Shown here: in pieces, positions 9,204 through 18,609 of the stretch
Numbering within the stretch: position 1 is the stretch's first letter
How the letters are laid out: the number at the start of each line of letters is the position of its first letter
Source of the DNA: CAVPUA01 sp963708805
GTDB taxonomy: Bacteria; Actinomycetota; Actinomycetes; Mycobacteriales; Jatrophihabitantaceae
NCBI GenBank assembly: GCA_963708805.1
Contig: CAVPUA010000003.1
Coordinates: forward strand, 2,418,001 to 2,482,000
DNA length: 64,000 bases
Direction: 5' to 3'
Program-made: the position numbers and the translations under genes
Notes under the pieces: model-generated
What the model was told of the DNA's origin: nothing
Databases searched by the model: none
What the model saw: only the letters and a program-made list of their open reading frames with translations

Positions 9204-10117
9204 AGTGGAGCAGAGTCTTTCGCACGCTGGGCCTCTTCGCGATCGGCCAGGGCGATCTTGACGGCCTCGTCGTAACCGATCGTCGGGCCCGGCACGACCT
9301 GCTTGATCGAATCGTCTTTGACGATGACTTCGTTGGTCATCGAGTCGACCAGGTTGCGCGCGGTCTCGATGTCGACATCGGTGACGAACGACAGCCAGCC
9401 CGAGGACAACCGGGGCGACAGCATCGGGACGCTGATATTGGGCAGCCGTTTGCCCTGTATGCGGGCCGCGCGCTGCAGCATGTCGATGTAGCGCAGTACT
9501 TCGGGCCCGCCGATCTCGAAGACGCGACCCTTGGCCTCCTCCGGCTCGAGCACGCCCACGAGGTAGCGGATGACGTCGGCCAACGCGATCGGCTGGGTCC
9601 GCGTGTTGACCCAGCTCGGAGTGAGCATCGCCGGCAGATGATCGACGAGCTGACGGGTGATCTCCCAGGAGATGCCGCCGTTCCCGATCACGACGGCCGC
9701 CCGTAGCGCCGTGACCGGCACGTTGCTGGCGTGCAGCAACTCCTCGACCTGACGCCGCGAGCGCAGGTGCGCCGAGAGTTCGCCGTCGTCGACGCCCAGA
9801 CCGCCGAGATAGATGATCCGCTCGAGCCCGGCCGCGCCCGCCGCCTCGGAGAAGTTCAGCGCCGCGTCGGCGTCCTTGTCTTCGAAGTCGGTGGAGTCGA
9901 GCGAGTGGACCAGGTAGTACGCCGCGTCGACCCCGTCCAAGGCCACCGCCAGGCTGCCGGCGTCGGCCACGTCGCCGTAGACGACCTCGCCGTCGCCGTC
10001 GTACGCCTCGGGCTGCCGAGTCATGGCGCGCACGTGGTAGCCCTTGTCGACAAGGGCAGTGGTCAGGTGCGACCCGATGAAACCGGACGCACCGGTCACG
10101 AGCACGGTCTTTGGCAT
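9200..10117 (-). CDS. NAD(P)-binding nucleoside-diphosphate-sugar-epimerase-like protein
   Basis: 305 residues. The N-terminal Rossmann motif VLVTGASGFIGSHL and an acidic/basic second strand end (MTRQPEAYDGDGEVVYGDVAD) place it in the atypical/extended SDR (NmrA-like) group. The usual catalytic YxxxK is not evident, so it may be a binding or sensor protein rather than an oxidoreductase. ATG 10117 is chosen because the TGASGFIG motif should fall near residue 10. It is the first gene of the likely unit 10117-8103. The family is common in actinobacteria with no settled role. Confidence 0.8.
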   Translation of the reverse strand: MPKTVLVTGASGFIGSHLTTALVDKGYHVRAMTRQPEAYDGDGEVVYGDVADAGSLAVALDGVDAAYYLVHSLDSTDFEDKDADAALNFSEAAGAAGLERIIYLGGLGVDDGELSAHLRSRRQVEELLHASNVPVTALRAAVVIGNGGISWEITRQLVDHLPAMLTPSWVNTRTQPIALADVIRYLVGVLEPEEAKGRVFEIGGPEVLRYIDMLQRAARIQGKRLPNISVPMLSPRLSSGWLSFVTDVDIETARNLVDSMTNEVIVKDDSIKQVVPGPTIGYDEAVKIALADREEAQRAKDSAPL

Positions 10118-10227
10118 GCAGTGAGCATGCCCACATCGGCCGGCCGTCACCCCGACTGCGGCTGAGGTCACCTCACTCATCTCTGGCTCGCGGTGTGAAC
10201 ACCCAGAAGATCGGGCACGTTGGTCCA

Positions 10228-10709
10228 ATGAATCGCTTCACCGCGACCACCAAGTCCGAGGCTGTCGTTGCCGCCGCCCGGCCGGCGATCTGGGCCGCCC
10301 TGACCGACCCGATGCTGCTGCCCGAGGCTGACACCGCTGCTGAGCAAGATCGACACGAACGGCGACCTGTGGCGGTGGCACTTGATCCGGATCGCCGCTC
10401 TAGGGGTCAGCATCGATCCGGCCTTCACCGAGCGGATGAGTTTCGACGCCGAGCGCCGCATCGACTTCACGCACGAGCCGCCGCCGGGGGTTCGCGAACG
10501 GGCGTCGGCGCGAAGGGTTCTACGAGCTGTCCGACGTCGCCGGGGGAACGCACCTGGCCATCAGCCTGACCCTCTGCATCGAGCTGCCGCTGCCGAAGGT
10601 GGCTGCGCCGGCGGTCGGCAAGGTGATGAGTGTGACGATGCAGCAGACCGGCGAGCGCTTCTCGGCGAATCTCCTGAAGTACCTCGGCGCGGGCGAGGTG
10701 GTCAGCTAG
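10228..10709 (+). CDS. SRPBCC-fold protein (frameshifted)
   Basis: About 159 residues once two extra bases (near 10331 and 10495) are removed. The start MNRFTATTKSEAVVAAARPAIW and internal DPMLLP are typical of START/polyketide-cyclase-like SRPBCC proteins, which form a hydrophobic ligand pocket. It ends at TAG 10707, inside the 3' end of the convergent DUF4395 gene. The ligand is unknown. The 110-nt gap to the divergent epimerase-like gene holds the promoters of both. Confidence 0.65.
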
Positions 10710-11215
10710 CCGAGACGGCGATGCGCCGGGATACGTCGCCGCACGCCGCGCAGGCGCTCTCGGGGATGACGCCCAGCCGCATGAGGATCGCGAAGACCTT
10801 GCAGCCCAGGCAGTAGCCGAAGACCGATTCGAGCGTTGCGGCGACCAGCACGAAACCGACGAGCACCTCGGCGCAGTCCGTCGGCGCCGAACCCGAGGTG
10901 AGCGACCGCAGCCGCGACCGAGAACGACGCACCGATCCCCTGCGCGAAGCGCTTCGGCGGCCCGGGCACCGGCCGGGCCGGGCCGAGCCGCGGGGCAATG
11001 ACCCGGGTGGCGAGCTGGCCGAGCGGGCTCAACGTCGGGCCGGTGGCGACGCGGGCCAGGAACCCGAGCGCCATCACGACCGTGAGCCACAGCCATCCGC
11101 TTCCGACGCCGATCGAGAGTCCGAGCGTGACGAGGGAGAGCACCACGACACCGGCGGCCACGGACCGGGCCGCCAGCTCGTTGACCGGGTTCGGGAAATG
11201 AAAAAGATCGCTCAC
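10702..11215 (-). CDS. DUF4395 family membrane protein (frameshifted)
   Basis: About 170 residues from GTG 11215. Hydrophobic helices fill the N-terminal half, and after one extra base near 10897 the C-terminal half gives ESVFGYCLGCKVFAILMRLG and ESACAACGD. The paired cysteine motifs (CLGC, CAAC) are typical of DUF4395 and suggest thiol or metal chemistry; these proteins are often encoded near thioredoxin-like genes. The start codon lies inside the perfect hairpin at 11204-11247, which doubles as the terminator of the preceding yceI-like gene. The 3' end overlaps the convergent SRPBCC gene. Confidence 0.7.
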
Positions 11216-11247
11216 GGCACCGAATCTACGGTGCCGTGAGCGATCTT
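11201..11247 (-). terminator. Perfect 19-bp stem-loop with T tract, overlapping a start codon
   Basis: Arms 11204-11222 and 11229-11247 are perfectly complementary around a 6-nt loop and are followed on the minus strand by TTTTT (11205-11201), i.e. an intrinsic terminator for the YceI transcript. The GTG start of the DUF4395 gene (11215-11213) lies within the distal arm. Confidence 0.8.
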
Positions 11248-11294
11248 GCGATTCATCTCTATCGGAGCGACAGAGATTGCTCGATATGCCGGGA

Positions 11295-11847
11295 TCAGGC
11301 CTCGAGAACGGCCTCGACCTCGAGCGAGATGGAGATCTTGTCGCCGACGACCACGCCGCCGCCGTCCATCGGCATGGAGATGTCGATGCCGAAGTCCTTG
11401 CGGTTGATCTCGCCGGTGGCCGAGAAGCCGGCGCGCTGGCCGCCGTACGGGTCGGCGGTGAAGCCGTTGAGCTCGAGCTCCAGCGGGACCGGCTTGGTGA
11501 CGCCGTGCAGGGTGAGCTCGCCCTCGAGCTTCCAGTCGCTCGCCGTCGGCGGTGAGCGAGGTCGAGCGGTAGGTCATCGTCGGGTACGTCTCGACGTCGA
11601 AGAAGTCGGCCGACTTGATGTGGGCGTCGCGCTGGTCGTTGCTCGTGTTGATCGAGGTCAGGTCGATCTCGGCGGTGACCGAGGAGTCGGTCGGGTTCTC
11701 GGCCGTGACGATCGTCGCGTCGAACGTCGTGAACTTGCCCTTGACCTTGCTCACCATCATGTGGCGAACGCTGAAGGCGACGTCGGAGTGGGTGGCGTCG
11801 ATCTTCCAGGTGCCGACCTTGTAGCCGGGGATCGTTGCGGTGGTCAT
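11295..11847 (-). CDS. YceI family lipid-binding protein (frameshifted)
   Basis: About 183 residues from ATG 11847, preceded by an AGGAGG ribosome site. GTWKIDATHSDVAFSVRHMM near the start and SADFFDVETYPTMTYRST in the middle are diagnostic of the YceI lipocalin-like barrel, which in known structures holds an isoprenoid chain. One extra base near 11545 breaks the frame; the remainder (HGVTKPVPLELE, FGIDISMPMDGG) is intact. No signal peptide is present, so it is cytoplasmic, unlike E. coli YceI. A strong hairpin terminator follows. Confidence 0.85.
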
Positions 11848-11964
11848 TGGTGCCTCCTGGCGGTTGCGGTAGTTGGGAACGTTTATGTGAAGGTTCAACT
11901 ACTACCAACTGACGCTAGTCCAGTTTTATTGCGAGTTCAATCTTCGTGGTCGCCGTGCGTGTCC

Positions 11965-12774
11965 TCATGACTGCAACTCACGCACCACCAGGGTTTGGGC
12001 CCCCGTGCCGCAGACGCCGTCGACGTCCGACAGGGTCGAGCTGGCCAGACCGGTGCCGGCCGGGCCCAGCTGGGTCGCGGCATCCAGCCAGTACCCAGTC
12101 GCCGCGCAGCGGGCGGGCGAGGTGGACGTCGAGATCGACATTCATGAACGACCACGTCCTCCAGTCCAGCACGGCCGACACACCGTTGCCGGAATCGGCC
12201 ACCAGCGCGACCCGTTGAAGGCCGGACGGCGCCCGACCGGCAACAAGCGGGATTCGCTGGCGGGCCCAGACCCGGCACGGCCCCGGCGCCGGTCAGCGAA
12301 CCTGCCTCGACCCGCCAGTCCAGCGCCTGGCCGTAGGGAAAGGACGACCCACCCCAGCGCGCCGACGTCTCCGGGACCACCAGCGGTTGAACCGCGGTCA
12401 CCGGCACCGGGGAATCCGGCGGTCGCTCGGGCTGCGTGAGCAGCCAGATGCCGGCCGACAGGCAACGGCGGCCACCGGACGATAGATCGGCGCGTACCAA
12501 AACGGCACTTCGGGCAGCGCGAACGATCGAGACGTCGATCAACACCTCACCGACGGGAACGGGGCCGGCGAACTCCGCCGCGATTCGCAACGCGACGAGA
12601 TCCAGGCGACCCGACTCGTGGGCCACGTACGTGCTCCGCGACGTGGACCAGGAGCGCGCACGGCGGCCCGCCGTGCTGAAGCTGACCCGACCACGGTCCG
12701 ATCGTCGCCGACGTCGCTCTGTACGCGTATGTGTGCGTAGAGTGGTCACCGGCGACGAAGAACGATTCGTCCAC
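11965..12774 (-). CDS. TesB-like acyl-CoA thioesterase family protein (frameshifted)
   Basis: About 268 residues after removing three extra bases (near 12640, 12290 and 12095). The N-terminal half holds the hotdog motif TIGPWSGQLQHGGPPCALL, typical of the actinobacterial TesB-like thioesterase family; the C-terminal half (SFMNVDLDVHLARPLRGDWV) repeats the double-hotdog core with its Asp. It should hydrolyse acyl-CoA esters in the cytoplasm, and the chain length cannot be told. The start is GTG 12774. It is transcribed away from the SigK-like locus. Confidence 0.75.
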
Positions 12775-12861
12775 ACCACGGACGATATTCCAGCCGCAAA
12801 GCCTTGGGCACAGCTACTTGCGTGGGCCCCCATGCGATGTCCTAGAGTGATCGTCGAAGGG

Positions 12862-12901
12862 GCGGCGGCACATCCCTCCCGTGCCGCCGCTTCTTCCTTT
12901 T
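12862..12901 (+). terminator. GC-rich hairpin with T-rich tail, orphan
   Basis: GCGGCGGCAC (12862-12871) and GTGCCGCCGC (12881-12890) pair perfectly around a 9-nt loop and are followed by TTCTTCCTTTT. No plus-strand gene ends here, so it may end a short untranslated RNA or act as an attenuator. Confidence 0.5.
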
Positions 12902-13034
12902 GTGCGGCGCGACCGAACACTTCACTCAAACTTAGCCTTCCCGACTTTTCCTTCACCCCGGTCTCACCGGCTATTCACGTCGACTTCGCACCCGGGGGCC
13001 CCGGGTCGCGGACCCGACCTCGACCGCCGAGGAT

Positions 13035-13062
13035 GGAACCGAACACCCGGCCCGACTCGAAT
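13035..13062 (+). promoter_or_regulatory. Candidate ECF-sigma promoter (-35 GGAACC, -10 CGAAT)
   Basis: GGAACC at 13035-13040, a 17-nt spacer, then CGAAT at 13058-13062. The -35 context GATGGAACCGA is identical to that upstream of the ECF sigma gene (19171-19181, minus strand), and the spacing is the same. It is 61 nt 5' of the FAD-oxidoreductase start. Confidence 0.65.
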
Positions 13063-13122
13063 CCCGGGGTACAGAACGCAAATCGGCGGCCAGTCCGCCG
13101 GACAGTCGGCGGAGGTACCACG

Positions 13123-14397
13123 GTGAGCGAGTCACGACGACGGATCGCGGTGATCGGCAGCGGCATCGCCGGCCTGACCGCGGCGTACCTGCTGCAGCGC
13201 CGAGCCGACGTGACGCCTGTACGAAGCCGACGACCGGCTGGGCGGCCACTCCGACACCCACGAGGTCGCGAGCCGCAACGGGCACACCGTGCCCGTCGAC
13301 ACCGGCTTCATCGTCCACAACGAGCGGACCTACCCGCTGCTTGTGCCGGTTGTTCGACGAACTCGGGGTGGCCACCCAGGACTCGGACATGAGCATGTCG
13401 ATCAGCTGCGCGGGGCTGCGGTCTCGAGTACGCCGGCGGCCGCGGGGTGAGCGGCTTGCTGCCCTCGGCTGCGAGCCGTCACGAACCCGCGCTATCTGAA
13501 GATGCTCACCGACGTCCGACGCTTCCACCACCGTGCGCACGAACTCCTCGCGAGCGACGACGACCGCCTGACACTGTCGCAGTTCCTCCGGCGTGAGCGA
13601 TTCTCGGCCTACTTCGAAGCCCATTTCGTCACGCCACTCGTGGCGGCCGTCTGGTCGAGCGGGCCGGACGTCGCCGGCGAGTACCCGGCGCGCTTCCTGT
13701 TCAAGTTCCTCGAGAACCACGGCATGCTGAGCGTCACCGGCGCGCCGCAATGGCGCACCGTCGTCGGCGGGTCCGCCCGCTACGTCGAGAAGGCGGCCAA
13801 GGGTCTGACCGCCGTCCAGACGTCGACTCCGATCCGATCGATCGCGCGCGTCGGCGCCGGGCTCGAGTTGCGCGACGACTCCGACGCCGTCGAACACTTC
13901 GACGCGGCCGTCATCGCCACCCACCCCGACCAGGCCCTGCGCATGCTGGCGGCCCCGACGGGCGTCGAGCGGGAGGTGCTCTCGGCCATCGGATACACGA
14001 CGAATCCAACCGTTCTGCACACCGACACGCGTCGTTCTGCCCAAGACCGCTCGCGCCCAGGCGTCGTGGAACTACCGGCTGCCCGCCTGCGACGCCCAAC
14101 CGACCGCGGTCCACCTGAGCTACAACATGAATCGGCTCCAGCGCCTGGACACACCGGAGACGTTCATCGTCACGCTCAACGACGACGACCACGTGATCAA
14201 CCCGGCCAAGATCATCGACCGGATGACCTACGAACATCCCGTCTACACCACCGATTCGGTCGCCGCCCGGCGGCGCCTGGGTGAACTCAACGACGGCAGT
14301 GCTCGCCTACGCCGGCGCCTACCACGGCTGGGGTTTCCACGAGGACGGCTGCCGCTCGGGAGCCGAGGCCGCGGCGAGCCTCGGCTCGCCATGGTGA
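13123..14397 (+). CDS. FAD-dependent amine-oxidase-like oxidoreductase (frameshifted)
   Basis: About 422 residues after removing six extra bases (near 13208, 13343, 13410, 13470, 14030, 14298). GTG 13123 follows a GGAGG site. The N-terminal IAVIGSGIAGLTAAYLLQRR is the FAD dinucleotide-binding motif; DRLGGHSDTHE is the second FAD motif of the amine-oxidase group. The family is the one found beside DUF1365 and CFA-type genes (Rv0449c in M. tuberculosis sigK locus, by my recollection). The relatives are linked to fatty-acid tailoring after oxidative stress. The stop overlaps the DUF1365 start by GTGA. Confidence 0.8.
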
Positions 14398-15134
14398 GCT
14401 CAGCGGACCCGGTGACCGCACCGAATCCGACGCCGGCGATCTACGCCGTCGACATCGCGCACGTCCGGTCCGCGCCGATCCACCACGAGGTGCACGCATC
14501 GAGCTATCAGTGGTACGTCGATGTCGACGACCTGCCGAACCTGCCCGGCCTGGCCACCTTTCGCGCGGCCGATCACTTCGGTGATCCGTCGCTGTCGATC
14601 CGAGCCAACGTCGACGCCTTCCTCGCCGCGTCCGGCATCGATCTGCAGCGGCGGCCGAGTCACGATGCTCAGCAACGCGCGCAGCCTCGGCTACGTCTTC
14701 AACCCGCTCTCACTGTTCTGGTGTCACGACCCGGACGGCTCGCTGCGTTGTGTCATCGCCGAAGTCCACAACACCTACGGCGGCAAGCACTGCTACTTGA
14801 TCACTCCCGACGATGCCGGGCGGGCCGAGACCGAGAAGAGGTTCTACGTCTCGCCCTTCTATCCGGTCGACGGCTTCTACCGGATGAGCGTCGCCGAGCC
14901 CGGCGGACCGGCTGGCCGTCACGATCACGCTGCACCGGCCCGACGGACGTCCGTTCACCGCCTCGATGCGCGGTGTCCGCCGGCCGGCCGGGCTACGGGG
15001 TGCACTCACGGCGGCGCTGGCGAACCCGCTCGCCACCTGGCGGGTGAAGAGCCGCGATCCTGCGCCACGGAATCGCCCTGTATCTCAAGGGTTTGCCCGT
15101 TCAACCCCGACCGCACGACGACACGGAGAAGCCC
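14394..15134 (+). CDS. DUF1365 family protein (frameshifted; no stop before the next gene)
   Basis: About 246 residues of DUF1365 sequence: AIYAVDIAHVRSAPIHH at the start, TMLSNARSLGYVFNPLSLFW (the family signature) and GRPFTASMRGV later. Three extra bases (near 14655, 14903, 15056) must be removed. The corrected frame then runs through KGLPVQPRPHDDTEKP straight into the ATG of the CFA-type gene with no stop codon, and removing any single further base does not create one. Either the two are fused, or an undetected error removed the stop. The function is unknown; it always travels with the FAD and CFA genes. Confidence 0.7.
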
Positions 15135-16423
15135 ATGCCCGCGACCACTACCGCCGAGCGTCTCGCATCCGTCCTCGAAGACATCGCCGGCGTCGCACTG
15201 CCTGTCCGGCTGCGCGCCTGGGACGGCAGCGAGACCGGCCCGGCCGGCGGCCCGGTCCTGGTCATCCGATCACGCCGCGCGCTGCGGCGGCTGGTCTGGA
15301 GCCCGGGGGAGCTGGGGCTGGCCCGCGCGTACGTCACCGGCGACATCGACGTCGAGGGTGATCTGGCCGACGGCTTCCGCCGCGTCTGGGCCGCCGCGCG
15401 CGCCCGGCCGACGGCCGGCGTACGGCTCGGGCGTGGCCGATCGGCTGCGCGCGTTCGTCGCCGCCGTCCGGCTGGGCGCGATCGGCCCCCGCCCCGAAGG
15501 CGCCGGCGTCGGAGGCTCGGCTCTCGGGCGGCCTGCACACGCGGGCCCGCGACCGGGCGGCGATCTCGCACCACTACGACCTGTCCAACGACTTCTATCA
15601 CCTGCTGCTCGACGACACGATGGCCTACTCGAGCGCCTACTTCGAGCGGGCCGACCAGCCCCTCGCCGAGGCGCAGCGCGCCAAACTCGACCTCATCTGC
15701 CGCAAGCTCGATCTGCAGCCCGGGCATGCGACTGCTCGACGTCGGCTGCGGCTGGGGATCGCTGATCCTGCACGCCGCCGAGCACTACGGCGTCCACGCG
15801 ACCGGCGTCACCCTGTCGGCCCAGCAGCGCGACTTCGTGGCCAAGCGGGTGGCCGACCGCGGCCTCGACGGCCTGGTCACCGTTCGGCTGCAGGACTACC
15901 GCGAGATCTCCGACACCGAGCCGTTCGACGCCGTCAGCTCGATCGAGATGGGCGAGCACGTCGGCGAGCAGCAGTACCCCGTCTACGCCGTCGACCCTGT
16001 TCGGCCACCTGCGTCCCGGCGGCCGCCTGCTGCTGCAGCAGATGTCGCGGCGCGCCGACACCGCGCCCGGCGGCGGGGCGTTCATCGAGAGCTACATCGC
16101 GCCCGACATGCACATGCGGCCGATGTCGTCGACGGTGGCGTTCCTCGAGGCGCGCCGGCTTCGAGATCCGCGACGTCGAGGCGATGCGCGAGCACTACGT
16201 CCGCACCGTCGACGCCTGGATCGAGACGTTCGAGTCGAACTACGCCGCCGTCGTCGACCTGGTCGGCGAGGAGGTCGCGCGGGTCTGGCGGCTGTACCTC
16301 GTCGGCGGCGGGCTGAGCTTCGAGGAGGGCCGGATGGGCGTCGACCAGATCCTGTCGGTCAAGCCGACGACCGACGGCGTCTCTGACATGCCGATGCGCC
16401 GGCCGTGGGCGTTGCCCCGCTGA
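15135..16423 (+). CDS. Cyclopropane-fatty-acyl-phospholipid synthase family methyltransferase (frameshifted)
   Basis: About 427 residues after removal of five extra bases (near 15415, 15492, 15725, 15998, 16157). SAM motif I reads LLDVGCGWGSL; AISHHYDLSNDFYHLLLDD, MAYSSAYFE and SIEMGEHVG are CFA-synthase signatures. Such enzymes methylate double bonds of membrane lipid acyl chains. In the M. tuberculosis sigK locus the equivalent is UfaA1, implicated in tuberculostearic acid formation. ATG 15135 has a good GGAGAA ribosome site, although the frame is also continuous with DUF1365 upstream. The stop is 2 nt before the DUF1295 start. Confidence 0.88.
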
Positions 16424-16425
16424 CC

Positions 16426-17235
16426 ATGAGCGGTTTCGACACGCTCGGGCTTCCTCTCGGCGCTGCCCGTTCGTTGCCGGCTCGATTCGTCGTCGTGCTG
16501 GCCGCCACCTTCGTGACGGCCAAGATCATCGGCCGGCACAACGTCATCGACGTCGCGTGGGGTCTGCTCTTCGTCGCCGTCGCCGTCACCGGCTGCGCGC
16601 TCGGCACGGCCGACGTCGCGCAACGGCTGGTCCTGCTCGTGCTGCCGCTGGTCTGGGGCCTGCGGCTGGCCATCCACATCGGCCGTCGTTCGCGCGGCAA
16701 GGGCGAGGATCCGCGCTACGAGAAGCTGCTGGCCAAGGCGAAGGGCAATCCCGACCTCTACGCACTGCGCATGGTCTATCTGCTGCAGGGCGTGCTCGCC
16801 TTCCTGATCTCGGCACCCATCCAGATCGGCATGTTCGAGTCGGGGGGCCTCGGGCCGCTGGCGTACGTGGGCATCGCCGTCTGGGTCGTCGGCGTGCTGT
16901 TCGAGTCGATCGGCGACGCCCAGATGGAACGATTCCGTGCCGACCCGGCGCACAAGGGCAAGATCATCGACGTCGGTCTGTGGCGCTACACCCGGCATCC
17001 GAACTACTTCGGCGACGCCTGCGTCTGGTGGGGAATCTTCCTCGTGGCGGCCGCGCACTGGCCCGGCGTCCTCACCCTGCCGGCGCCGGTCATCATGACG
17101 CTTCTGCTGACCAAGGGATCGGGCGCGCGGATCATGGAACAGCACATGTCCACCCGGCCTGGGTGGGACGAGTACGCGGCCCGGACGAGCGAGTTCTTCC
17201 CACTACCGCCGAAGAAGCCTGCCGCGGCCGGCTAG
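16426..17235 (+). CDS. DUF1295 (steroid 5-alpha-reductase-like) membrane protein
   Basis: 269 residues with six or so membrane helices. The C-terminal GLWRYTRHPNYFGDACVWWG is the conserved reductase/isoprenylcysteine-methyltransferase-like motif that binds NADPH in relatives, and RPGWDEYAARTSEFFPLPPK is the typical DUF1295 tail. It is the fourth gene of the FAD-DUF1365-CFA unit, 2 nt downstream of the CFA gene. The M. tuberculosis counterpart would be Rv0446c. A role in reducing or modifying a lipid intermediate is inferred from fold and context. It is convergent with the gene at 17242. Confidence 0.85.
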   Translation: MSGFDTLGLPLGAARSLPARFVVVLAATFVTAKIIGRHNVIDVAWGLLFVAVAVTGCALGTADVAQRLVLLVLPLVWGLRLAIHIGRRSRGKGEDPRYEKLLAKAKGNPDLYALRMVYLLQGVLAFLISAPIQIGMFESGGLGPLAYVGIAVWVVGVLFESIGDAQMERFRADPAHKGKIIDVGLWRYTRHPNYFGDACVWWGIFLVAAAHWPGVLTLPAPVIMTLLLTKGSGARIMEQHMSTRPGWDEYAARTSEFFPLPPKKPAAAG

Positions 17236-17241
17236 TTCGCG

Positions 17242-17835
17242 TCAGGCCGCGGGCGTCCAGGACGGGTCACGGCCCGAGAGCCCCAGCAACCGATCCATCG
17301 GCGAGTCGTCGTCGGCAACCTCCACGCGTGGGGCGAACGGCTTGCCCTCACCCTGGTAGTCGTCGGTCAGCATGGTGGGAGCGAAATCCAGCGCCGCTTC
17401 GGCCGCGTCGTCGCCCGGCCGCCACGCCTGACCGGTCGCCATCGCCAGATCCGCACCGTGCACGAGATATTCCCACAGCACCATCGACAGCGCCATGTCG
17501 CCCGGCATGCCGCTCTCGCCGATCTTGAACGGCCGCTCGCCGGCACCCGCGCGGATCGCGGCATCCAGCCGGTCGGCGGCCGAGCGGACCGCCGCGCCGG
17601 GATCGTCCGGAGCCTGGTAGTTGCGGGTCTGCTCGACCGGCGCCTGACCGTCGGGATCGCTGTACCCGTCGGCGAAGGTCACTACCCAGGCGAGGACGTG
17701 ATCCCGAAGCGTCTTGACGTCCCACTCGTTGCAGGGCGTCGGCGCCGTGAGTTGATCTTCGTCGATACCGTCGACCACGTCACCTAGATCGAGCAGGACA
17801 GGGTGCAGGAGATCGGCTGTGCGCAGGGCATCCAT
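17242..17835 (-). CDS. TIGR03086-type DinB-fold metal-binding protein (mycothiol S-transferase-like)
   Basis: 197 residues of the maleylpyruvate-isomerase N-terminal/DinB-like four-helix fold: LTAPTPCNEWDVKTLRDHVL carries the first His ligand, and MALSMVLWEYLVHGADLAMATG the paired downstream His. Relatives use mycothiol as cofactor, consistent with mshC in this window. The substrate is unknown. It separates the CFA/DUF1295 operon from the anti-sigma/sigma pair; in mycobacteria the sigK gene adjoins DUF1295 directly. A 42-nt gap separates it from the anti-sigma stop on the same strand, so it may be cotranscribed with sigma and anti-sigma. Confidence 0.78.
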   Translation of the reverse strand: MDALRTADLLHPVLLDLGDVVDGIDEDQLTAPTPCNEWDVKTLRDHVLAWVVTFADGYSDPDGQAPVEQTRNYQAPDDPGAAVRSAADRLDAAIRAGAGERPFKIGESGMPGDMALSMVLWEYLVHGADLAMATGQAWRPGDDAAEAALDFAPTMLTDDYQGEGKPFAPRVEVADDDSPMDRLLGLSGRDPSWTPAA

Positions 17836-17877
17836 GGGTAGATGCTAGAGCCAACCGCGGACCGACCGTGGCTCGGT

Positions 17878-18609
17878 TCAGGCGTAGCTTCCGCGCAGCA
17901 CGCTCACACCGGAGTAGCCACCGGTGCTCGCGGTCTGCTGCACACTGACCTCGACGGCCGAGTACGTGTTCATGACCGCGGCCGGCACCACGAAGGTTCC
18001 GACCCGACTCTGATTCAGCTGTCCGACGGCGGCCATGTTCTTGCGGGCCGCATCGGTCAGCCAGACCTCGTAGTACTCGCCAGTCTGCAGAGCCGGCAGC
18101 GACGAGGCATCGAGCTTCATCTCGTGGTCGTCGATCAACTTGGCCGTGGCGGGGGACGTGCCGCGGTCGTAGGCGGCCAGGGCCACCGAGCGGGTGGGTT
18201 GCGACGTGCCACCCGAGTTGGCCGCGGCCAGTCCGCCACCGACGCCGCCGACGACGATCACTGCAGCCGCCGCGGCGAGCCAGCGCGGCTGCATCCGCCG
18301 CGTCGGCCGCGCGATCGGCACCGCGGCGGGGGGGACGACCTCGGAGCGCACCTGGGCGAACATCGAGGAGAAGTCGGGTAGCTCAGCCGACATCGGCAGG
18401 TCGGCGCCGGCCAGCGGGAACGCGTCGGCCAGTTCGGGCGCGATGCGCACGGCCGAACTCAGGGCAGCGTGCGCCACTACAGCCGAGATCAACTCCTGCC
18501 GGCAGTCCTCGCAGCCGCGCAGATGGGCCGCGGACGACGTGACGGTCGCCCGATCGGCCTCGCCGGTCAGCAGCAGGGGCAGGTCGTCGAAGACGTGCTG
18601 TTCGCTCAT
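17878..18609 (-). CDS. rskA: Anti-sigma factor, RskA-like (zinc-binding ZAS domain, membrane-anchored)
   Basis: 243 residues. The N-terminal anti-sigma domain has HLRGCEDCR (HxxxCxxC, about residues 29-36), the zinc-binding signature of ZAS anti-sigma factors. One transmembrane helix lies near residues 112-130, and the outer domain (YYEVWLTDAARKN, VGTFVVPA) matches the anti-sigma-K C-terminal domain. It should hold the sigma factor inactive until regulated proteolysis; the M50 protease at 56017 is a candidate for the intramembrane cut. The start overlaps the sigma stop (ATGA). Confidence 0.85.
   Translation of the reverse strand: MSEQHVFDDLPLLLTGEADRATVTSSAAHLRGCEDCRQELISAVVAHAALSSAVRIAPELADAFPLAGADLPMSAELPDFSSMFAQVRSEVVPPAAVPIARPTRRMQPRWLAAAAAVIVVGGVGGGLAAANSGGTSQPTRSVALAAYDRGTSPATAKLIDDHEMKLDASSLPALQTGEYYEVWLTDAARKNMAAVGQLNQSRVGTFVVPAAVMNTYSAVEVSVQQTASTGGYSGVSVLRGSYA

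Larger units (their letters stand above)
12775..13122. other. 348-nt intergenic region between thioesterase and FAD-oxidoreductase genes
   Basis: This holds no credible coding frame. It contains a terminator-like hairpin with T-rich tail (12862-12901) that has no gene upstream of it on the plus strand, and the candidate ECF promoter at 13035-13062 that drives the FAD gene. Confidence 0.7.

Noticed and set aside
12861..12901. A riboswitch or T-box in the 12.8-13.1 kb gap
   Set aside because: Only a single hairpin with a T-rich tail is visible; no aptamer-like conserved core is recognised.
13123..16423. Programmed frameshifting in the FAD/DUF1365/CFA genes
   Set aside because: There are many breaks with no slippery sequence or common motif, and similar breaks occur in unrelated genes, so error is the simpler reading.
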